Below are positions 57,300 through 64,000 of a DNA stretch of 64,000 bases, piece after piece. The translations under genes and the position numbers were made by a program. The notes beneath the pieces are model-generated. The model searched no databases and had not been told where the DNA came from. It saw only the letters and a program-made list of their open reading frames with translations. The stretch is from Pomphorhynchus laevis (taxonomy: Eukaryota > Acanthocephala > Palaeacanthocephala > Echinorhynchida > Pomphorhynchidae). Numbering within the stretch: the stretch's first letter is position 1; every line of letters begins with the position of its first letter. The stretch spans positions 21,477-85,476 of the forward strand of contig WNNJ02001092.1 in NCBI GenBank assembly GCA_012934845.2. Reading direction: 5' to 3'.

Positions 57300-58240
57300 G
57301 CCAGCCAAGTAGATGTAGCGTTGAATCAATATACAGACGTCCTGAGTTCAAATCCGATCAGCATCAGTGTACGGAGAAAGCAGATAATAAACGGTCGAAA
57401 CGTAAAATGTAGGTCTGGGTCAGCAGCTGATGAGACCCAACCAGACTGATAAGAAATGTCCAGCTGTATCAAGAATAGGAACAATTCCTGTGAGGATAAA
57501 ATTGTTCCTAAACCAGAAGAATTATAGCTCACAGATGCATTCAAGTTAAATTTATATATAAGTTAACAAATTACAAAACTATATAATGAACTAAGTTACA
57601 CAACACTTAAAAAGGGCTATTGCAATAGTTTAAAATTTGTGAACAATAATTTTCTTTTTTTATTCCTCTTGATGTTTAAACGTCCTGAACAATTTAAGAG
57701 CATATCGAACGTATCATTGGACCAAATGTATATATAATAACTTGGTGTGTTAACTTGGTACCTGGTGTAGCTATGAATAATTCAAATATGAAAGCATCCT
57801 ATTGTGCGTTAGGATCCGAGGAGCAATTTAATAAACAACACTCATATATTGTGACCACTGACTGGGATTCATATTAATTAGATACAGCTATATATCAGTT
57901 AACAATTTGTTTTAACCCGTCACTTTGGCAAAGCAGACAATTAAATATTATTTATTCAAAACGTTTCGCCCTGTTGTGCTTTTTCAATCTAAAATACATA
58001 ACATGCACAATTTACAATAAAATTTGAAAATAATTGAAAAGTCATAATAGTTTGACCTTATTTTACGTATTTCCATTGTCATCACTGCAGCCATACGGTT
58101 GCTCTGTAAAGATATATCCTATTATTTGTTGTTCTAGATGTACTTGTTTTCCACATTTCTGGCTACTATACAATCGGAAAGTTTTTATGTGGCAAATGCA
58201 CACAGACTGTGTGCTTACAACCCACAAAAAAACGAAACAG
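57300..58240 (+). mobile_element. Retroposon P, long copy with tRNA-like head (right arm of palindrome)
   Basis: About 940 bp. Its 5' part has an A-box-like TAGATGTAGCGTTG (57310 on) and a B-box-like GAGTTCAAATCC (57344-57355), as in SINE heads. Next is GGTC-GAAA-CG...CTGATGA-GACC (57393-57437), the hammerhead core in permuted order with a complementary GGTC/GACC pair. The body is noncoding and is present inverted at 56583-57085 (part) and 62571-63245. It ends at CGAAACAG beside the LINE. Long for a SINE; a non-autonomous derivative of a LINE or PLE is possible. Confidence 0.7.
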
Positions 58241-58722
58241 ATTTAAAAAAGTTACTCGTTTAGTAGCATCGATTTTAGTTGTTTTTTGAACAATTGGAGT
58301 GAGAATTAAGATCGCAGATGATCAGGTAGGGAATTCCAAAGAAGAGGAGTAGCAATATGTAGGGATCGACGACTGAAGTTGGTTAAGTGAAGAAGTACGT
58401 GTATCAGAAGATAAGCACAGTAACGTAGGTGAGTAGAAAGAGAGCGCGGTTCACTTTAAGTTGGCGGATAGAGATAAGAAGCATAATTACAATGGAGAAG
58501 GCGATAAGTTAAACAAAGCAGACGAAAACGAAGGCGATGTTCAATACTTCGCCATCCAAGTTTGACAAATAGAAAGAGATATGATCGTATTTACGAAGTC
58601 GAAAAATGATAAGCACAGCAGTGTTAATGAGGTGCTGAAGAGGTTTAATGGGTGACTGAAGAGAAGACGAGAAGGCTAAGACAGTAATCAATACGTGGGA
58701 AAAGAAGAGAGGAGATAAGATA

Positions 58723-59631
58723 TTATGATGAACTAAAATCTAGAGAATTTCTGACGAGACGAATATCACGGAGAAGAATATTTGAAGACCTAGTTTTATC
58801 ACGAATGAAGGGGTCGAGATGCAGCTTATTGTCGAAGTGAATATTTAGAAATACTAGTTTATCTACAGCAGGAATAATTGTGGTCTGAAGATACAGAGAA
58901 GGAGGAAATACAAAAACAGTAAAGGGTAAAATCCATAACACTTTAGATTTGGTAGGATTAAGGGGAATGCGCAAAGAAATTAGATGTTCTGATAGAGCAC
59001 GAAGACTATTTGACGAGAATATGAAAAGTTGGCTTAGGGAATGAGGAGACGAGTGAGAATAAAGAAGTATATCATCAGCGTACTGCTTTACTCTGAAGCA
59101 GAATTTATTAGTTATACAAGATAAATCTCCAAGAAGAAGCGTAAATAGAATAGGTCCAAGTACTGAACCTTGAGGTAGACCACAAGAGAGAGAAGATAGA
59201 GGAGAATACATTGAATTAGAATGGACGGAAAATGGTCGATCGGAGAGATACGAAGAGAACCAAGCCAAGGTGGACGAAGATAAGCCATAATGATAGCGAA
59301 TACGAAAAAGAAGGATTTTGTGATCGGCAATGTCGAATGCAAATGAAAGATCGAACGATATTATCACACTACAAAGTTTTTTGTCACGACCGAAGAGCAG
59401 ATCAGAAAATACTTTATGACATGCTAGTTCAGTGGAGTGATTGGAGCGAAAAGCAGATTGAAAAGAAGGGTAAAGCTGCGATGAAGAGAGATACTTGTTT
59501 ATCTGATCTAAGACAAGGTGTTCAAGAATTTTAGATAAGGTTGGTAGAATTGATATTGGGTGATAAGATGAATGAAGAGATGGGTCAAGAGAGGACTTTG
59601 AAGTAAGGGACAAACAATGACCGTTTTTCAA
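58723..59631 (-). CDS. LINE ORF2: reverse transcriptase core
   Basis: 302-codon open frame with YHPISILPTLSKILEHLV (RT motif 1-2), QSAFRSNHSTELA (motif 2a), ISFDLSFAFDIADHKILL (motif A, first catalytic D), CGLPQGSVLGPILF (motif B), VKQYADDILLYS (motif C, catalytic DD) and the thumb. All catalytic residues are kept, but the frame is shifted relative to the part upstream (59628-60167) near 59630. Confidence 0.92.
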   Translation of the reverse strand: MKNGHCLSLTSKSSLDPSLHSSYHPISILPTLSKILEHLVLDQINKYLSSSQLYPSFQSAFRSNHSTELACHKVFSDLLFGRDKKLCSVIISFDLSFAFDIADHKILLFRIRYHYGLSSSTLAWFSSYLSDRPFSVHSNSMYSPLSSLSCGLPQGSVLGPILFTLLLGDLSCITNKFCFRVKQYADDILLYSHSSPHSLSQLFIFSSNSLRALSEHLISLRIPLNPTKSKVLWILPFTVFVFPPSLYLQTTIIPAVDKLVFLNIHFDNKLHLDPFIRDKTRSSNILLRDIRLVRNSLDFSSS

Positions 59632-60167
59632 AGAACAGGGAATGTTCCATTCACGATTGACGAGTTAAATAGGCTGGTAAGGAAAGGTGTGAAATCTGTT
59701 GACAACAATTTGATAATTCGAGTAGGGATGGGATCGGCAGGAGAGGACTTACAAGTTAACGAAATAAGAAGGCAAGATACCTCATATTCAGATACCGCAA
59801 GTAGGTAAAAGAGCTCAGGGATACGAATAGATAAGATACCAGAAGTTCGTGGAAGGACAATGATCGAATCGATTAGAGAAGTAGTTTTTGAAATTAGGTA
59901 ATCGGAGAATTGAGAAGGATCAAGAGTGGAGGTGACGGAGAAGCGAGAAAGTAGAAAATTAAGAGATTTCCATTTCGTTCGATTATCATTTACGGAAGGC
60001 AGTTTGTTTCGCCAAACAATACGTGCCTTAGAACTCAGAAGTTGCCTATGCGAACAACGAAGAGCAAATAATTGGTTACGATAAACGGATGAGTCAAGTT
60101 CTGAAGATAGTCTGAGATAACGATGATAAGTTCGGAAAGAACGACGCAGGAGGCGTTTTGAAGTCAC
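59628..60167 (-). CDS. LINE ORF2: connector between endonuclease and RT
   Basis: 179-codon frame with YRNQLFALRCSHRQLL, ARIVWRNKLPS and SSPADPIPTRIIKLL, then FTPFLTSLFNSSIVNGTFP. The D-PxPx.L and L..F..SL..G.FP strings are RT motif 0 of CR1/Jockey elements. It stops at the frame break before the RT core. Confidence 0.85.
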   Translation of the reverse strand: MTSKRLLRRSFRTYHRYLRLSSELDSSVYRNQLFALRCSHRQLLSSKARIVWRNKLPSVNDNRTKWKSLNFLLSRFSVTSTLDPSQFSDYLISKTTSLIDSIIVLPRTSGILSIRIPELFYLLAVSEYEVSCLLISLTCKSSPADPIPTRIIKLLSTDFTPFLTSLFNSSIVNGTFPVL

Positions 60168-60218
60168 ACACTTCGTGTAGAACCATGTTGCACGATAGTG
60201 ACGTGATTGAACAAAAGT

Positions 60219-61134
60219 TTAAAGGGGAAGAATTTCATCGAGGATAGAGCAAAATACATTGTCAAAGAGGGTACATAAGTAATTAGGGGATTGGTAGATA
60301 GAAGAAGGATACATTAACGGAGAGCGGTTAATATGAGAGCGAAGAAGGGAAAAGTTGAGGAATTTCCAAGAACGACACGAGATAATTTTCGAAGGAACAT
60401 TGGTTTTTAACAAAGGGAGAGAACATGTAACAAAGAAGTGGTCAGGTAGAGCAGGATAATATATACACAATGAAGAAGACAAGGCAAGACGCCAAGGTAG
60501 CGCAACAATATCGAGGTACCGCTAAGAATATGTGTAGCAGAAGAATAATTAGGAGACATTATTTGAAAATCATGCTCATTAAATGTAGACATCGTCGTTA
60601 GGATATTGGAATCACAAGGACGGTCTAAGCGAACATATCGCCTAATACAACGAAAGGTAAACCGGGGAGGAAGATGAAAGAAAAGAAGTTTGACAGTTTA
60701 CAGAAAAAAGAGTCAGACGGATGACATGATCCAGGCCGATAGAATAAGTAGATATTGAGAAACAACGAGCCGGCTTTTACACGGAACCCAAGTAGTTCGA
60801 AAGTGAGAGGAACAAATGGCAACGGTAATGATTGCTATGGAGACCAATGGTGAGAGAAAGCTATAAGACCACCGTGGTTAATTGATCGATTTGAACTAAT
60901 AGGTCGTTGACGAGCCTTATCGATCACAGAGAGATTTAAAGAGCGGAGGCGTTTAAGAGAGTAATCATTCTGATCAACGTGCCAAGATTCGGTTAAACAC
61001 AAAACATCCAAAGATTTATGAAGGAAAAGATCATATACTGAATCAACCTTGTTACTAAGAGAGCGGATACTTAAGACGGTCAATTTCCAGGAAGACTTGG
61101 GAAGCAGCGGAGTTGGATCAACTAGAGGATACAC
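60219..61134 (-). CDS. LINE ORF2: APE-type endonuclease, broken
   Basis: Frames 60835-61134, 60625-60822 and 60219-60482. The first has LTVLSIRSLSNKVDSVYDLF and VLCLTESWH (catalytic E) with NHGGLIAFSHHW. The second has YRPGSCHPSDSFF and LPFVVLGDMFA, where GDFN is altered to GDMFA. At least two frame changes or stops split the domain. Confidence 0.8.
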
Positions 61135-61277
61135 TGGATGATTTACTTGAGAAGTTGCTGAAGGATTTACTGAAGGCTTTACTTGAATGGAGGATTAATT
61201 GGATAATCTATTTGAGTATTAATTTGAGAATTAAGTGGAATATATACTCGAAGATTCAAATCATCTTCAATCGTTAG

Positions 61278-62325
61278 TCATATATTGGCTGAATTATAAA
61301 GATCGTTGGTTCCTGTAGACGAAACTTCGACGAGTACTGGTAAGCTCTCATTAACTGTCTGGGCTTCCCTACTTGATGAAACTACTATCTTATGCCCTCT
61401 AATAAAATATCGCTTACTTGGGTCTGACTTTTTTCGTACGGATAATTCTTTCCGTAATCTCTTAAGTTCCTCCTGTTCAAGTTTCGACAAATCAGGGCAC
61501 AAGTACACCTTATGAAAGAGAGGTGAATTCTTGAGCTTAAACGAAGATTTTAAAGATGATTCCACATGGCTGACACTAGTTTTTACTTTAATACACTGAG
61601 GGGAGTTAGTATGAAGTGCAGCGGTCGATGAAAGTCTAGTTTTTGTCCGACTAAAGGACAACCAATTTCCTCAGAGAGATTTAATATAACTTGTTGCTCG
61701 CTTTCAGAAACGGGTAAATTACGAACTATCAGATCTGAGGCCCTAGCGCTTTCCCTGCCAAGAGAGTTTGCTAATTTAGAATACGATTTATCTACCTCTT
61801 GTGTGCGTTGAAAAAACAAACAGCATGAGATACCTGCTTATTGATGCAACGGTTGAGGGAGGAGTTGATAGACTCACTTTCTATTCTATGTATACGTTCT
61901 TTGTCTGTCCAGCAACTATTATAAATCATTAGATATCAACTGGCTTTTAAGTTTAGTTATTTCAATTCGGGTTTCGTTGATTGCTTTGGCTGCACAAAAT
62001 CCACATAGGTAATCTTGGGTCAGTAAATCTCTAGAAAGCCTTCTCGTAAGGATTACCGTTGAATACACTTTGCAATTATCCGCAGTACACTTCATTTCGA
62101 TTGAGATAATCTCCACGGCGTTTTCTGTCATTCCCAGTTCATCGTTGTTCGGAATTGTGTTGAGAATTTGGCTGTATGTTTGTCGTTATATTGATTGGAT
62201 AGAATTAATCGTTCTCGATTTGAGCATCGGTGTGCACAACAATTAATGCATTGCTTACCATTTCGAACGCACACACAGCCCTTACAAACAATTACAAGGG
62301 CAGCATCAATTACAGCCCTTGACAA
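61278..62325 (-). CDS. LINE ORF1, broken
   Basis: Frames 62128-62325 (CKGCVCVRNGKQCINCC, CSNRE), 61919-62131 (MKCTADNCKVYSTVILTRRL, LCGFCAAK, coiled-coil-like ETRIEITKLKSQL), 61583-61819 (SDLIVRNLPVSESEQQVIL, RRM-like) and 61278-61661 (LFHKVYLCPDLSKLEQEEL, KRYFIRGHKIVV). The order and the KR.F.R..KIV end match the ORF1 at 33.6-34.6 kb. A short direct repeat CAATTACAAGGGCAGCATC lies at 62289-62345. Confidence 0.75.
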
Positions 62326-62570
62326 TTACAAGGGCAGCATCGCTTATTCGCAGATTGTTCTGTCATGGTGATTCGTTATCGTCGCTATCCCATTTGATTG
62401 TAAGTAGTTAGTTATAATTATAAGTTAAAAACCCATATTTAACAATATTTAAATATTAACAATATTTAAACAATAATGCATACATTCCTTATCACCTTGT
62501 ATGATAAATGCTTGCATTTTTACTTTTAGTTGTGAGCGCCGTAACACTTTTACTATTTATATTTCGAACA

Positions 62571-63245
62571 CAAATTCAAACTTTATTGTAAACTGTGCAT
62601 GTTATGTATTTAAGATTGAAAAAGCACAACAGGGCGAAACGTTTTGAATAAATAATATTTAATTGTCTGCTTTGCCAAAGTGACGGGTTAAAACAAATTG
62701 CTAACTGATATATAGCTGTATCTAATTAATATGAATCCCAGTCAGTGGTCACAATATATGAGTGTTGTTTATTAAATTGCTCCTCGGATCCTAACGCACA
62801 ATAGGATGCTTTCATATTTGAATTATTCATAGCTACACCAGGTACCAAGTTAACACACCAAGTTATTATACATTTGGTTTAATGATACGTTCGATATGCT
62901 CTTAAATTGTTCAGGACGTTTAAACATCAAGAGGAATAAAAAAAGAAAATTATTGTTCACAAATTTTAAACTATTGCAATAGCCCTTTTTAAGTGTTGTG
63001 TAACTTAGTTCATTATATAGTTTTGTAATTTGTTAACTTATATATAAATTTAACTTGAATGCATCTGTGAGCTGAAATTCTTCTGGTTTAGGAACAATAT
63101 TATCCGCACAGGAATTGTTCCTATTCTTGATACAGCTGGACATTTCTTATCAGTCTGGTTGGGTCTCATCAGCTGCTGACTCAGACCTACATTTTACGTT
63201 TCGACCGTTTATTATCTGCTTACGCCGTACACTGAGTTCATTATA
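62571..63245 (-). mobile_element. Retroposon P, third copy
   Basis: Matches 57335-58035 in reverse complement at most positions, from ACTTTATTGTAAACTGTGCA to GTACACTGAGTTCA. The body includes CGAAACGTTTTGAATAAATA and, near its 5' end (63161-63206), the CTGATGA/GAAACG pair. Together with the copy at 57.3 kb it flanks the LINE in inverted orientation. Confidence 0.85.
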
Positions 63246-63600
63246 AGTAACTTAGTTCATTATATAGTTCTGAATTTTTTCATATATTTTTTACTTATTT
63301 TAAATACATTTAAATTGTTAAAAAATTAAATATTTATTCAAATGGTAAATATGGAAATACAGCATCATATCTGTTTTTGTGAAATTATTGGAATAATTTA
63401 AAAAACGAATTTTCATAACAAAAACTAAGGTAGCAGTTTCATCATTATTTTGATTCGTAAGTTAGAGAAATAGTTTCAGCTATATGAAGAGATACTCTTA
63501 GACCTTTTATTACGGATTTTATTGTTCAACCAAAAGTTATATTGTTTAATCAGTAAAAAATGCAATGGTTATTTTTATTATTATGCTTTCAGACGAAAAA
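63246..63600. other. AT-rich DNA
   Basis: Nothing recognised. Confidence 0.4.
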
Positions 63601-63782
63601 TGCTTTATTCAATAAAGGTCTAAGAGCAAATTTTCGGTAACTAAATGTTGCCATTGTCAGGCTAACGATGGTCACTTTTCCTCAATTTAACCTAACTTTA
63701 GCTTAACTTTAGGTAACTTTAGCCTGATGATGGTGACAGTCAGTTACCGAAAATTTGCCTTATGACCTTGATTGAATAAAGA
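63601..63782. mobile_element. MITE-like palindromic element
   Basis: Arms 63601-63664 and 63720-63782 are reverse complements (CAAATTTTCGGTAACT against AGTTACCGAAAATTTG; TTTATTCAAT against ATTGAATAAA) with some mismatches, around a core rich in TAACTTTAG repeats. No coding capacity. Confidence 0.7.
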
Positions 63783-64000
63783 ATTTTCCTACTATAATCA
63801 TAATATTATTTAATGCTAGGTAAACAAACAATGCATAATTACACTGATATTTAATTGAATATTTACAAATTACAGGCTTATAATATCAATTTGGTAATAG
63901 CAATAAATTATTGGCCTACTATAATATAATAATTATATTAGGATTATAATTAATATAATTATAATATAATATATATATATTAGTAATATAATATATATTC
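63783..64000. other. AT-rich window end
   Basis: TATAATAT runs; no feature. Confidence 0.5.

Larger units (their letters stand above)
58246..62400 (-). mobile_element. CR1/Jockey-like LINE, nearly full length
   Basis: Minus-strand element with ORF1 (62325 down to 61278), ORF2 endonuclease (61134 to about 60600), connector, RT (60167 to 58723) and a C-terminal LLWNSLPDHLRS (about 58330). Frames are interrupted several times, so it is not active. Its 3' end abuts retroposon P. Fragments of the same family are at 36.1-36.7 kb. Confidence 0.88.

Noticed and set aside
57300-57360. Possible true tRNA gene
   Set aside because: Box A and B are present but no cloverleaf arms can be paired around them; it is a tRNA-like head of a repeat.
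57326-57544. 72-codon minus-strand frame
   Set aside because: Inside the noncoding retroposon P; not kept open in the copy at 62.6-63.2 kb.
59232-59534. 100-codon plus-strand frame
   Set aside because: Antisense to the LINE RT core with all RT motifs on the other strand.

Overview
The window is a piece of a very AT-rich animal (metazoan, invertebrate-type) nuclear genome. The evidence is a spliced R7-family RGS gene with canonical GT/AG introns, a muscle-type single-LIM protein, PAN-module exons with phase-1 boundaries, and a transposon load made of Penelope-like elements (PLEs), LINEs, short tRNA-headed retroposons and a MULE/FLYWCH DNA transposon. Nothing looks bacterial, and no CRISPR array, rRNA or canonical tRNA gene was seen. 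The species cannot be told from the sequence. Many host introns are only 44-79 nt long, while others of the same gene run to 11 kb and are packed with elements.

Layout. 0.5-2.5 kb: two broken Naiad-type PLE pieces (minus) around a piece of a retroelement C-terminal domain. 4.8-5.1 kb: first exon of a secreted PAN-like protein (plus). 7.0-7.3 kb: single-LIM CRP/Mlp-type protein (minus). 8.1-8.3 kb: last two exons of an unrecognised minus-strand gene. 11.4-11.6 kb: another PAN exon (plus). 13.3-15.8 kb: Naiad copies (plus), one carrying a 199-bp insertion with a 12-bp target duplication. 16.4-19.1 kb: retroelement fragment, a decayed multicopy zinc-finger gene and an acidic orphan ORF. 21.2-22.2 kb: inverted-repeat elements.

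22.6-43.8 kb: the main host gene, an R7-subfamily RGS protein (DEP, DHEX, GGL, RGS box) on the minus strand. I rebuilt it as 13 exons with consistent phases, 430 codons, lacking only a certain C-terminal end. Its 11.2-kb intron 7 holds a Naiad PLE (GIY-YIG before RT) split by a second PLE of ordinary RT-then-GIY-YIG order, a SINE with a 13-bp target duplication, and two LINE fragments. Intron 5 holds short palindromic elements. Intron 1 holds a 644-bp MULE remnant flanked by perfect 80-bp direct repeats that copy the splice acceptor of exon 2.

44-56 kb: decayed elements (an array made from Naiad 3' tails, LINE, PLE and RTE pieces), a possible signal-peptide exon (46.56 kb) and one good orphan exon (51.8 kb, minus). 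56-63.3 kb: a long palindrome made of two opposed copies of a tRNA-headed retroposon, a nearly full-length but broken CR1/Jockey-like LINE (minus), and a third copy of the retroposon. A small MITE-like palindrome lies at 63.6-63.8 kb. A repeated small motif, a hammerhead-ribozyme-like core (CTGANGA, short hairpin, GAAA), recurs at the ends of several unrelated elements and is the most interesting cross-window signal beside the MULE with its 80-bp flanking duplication.
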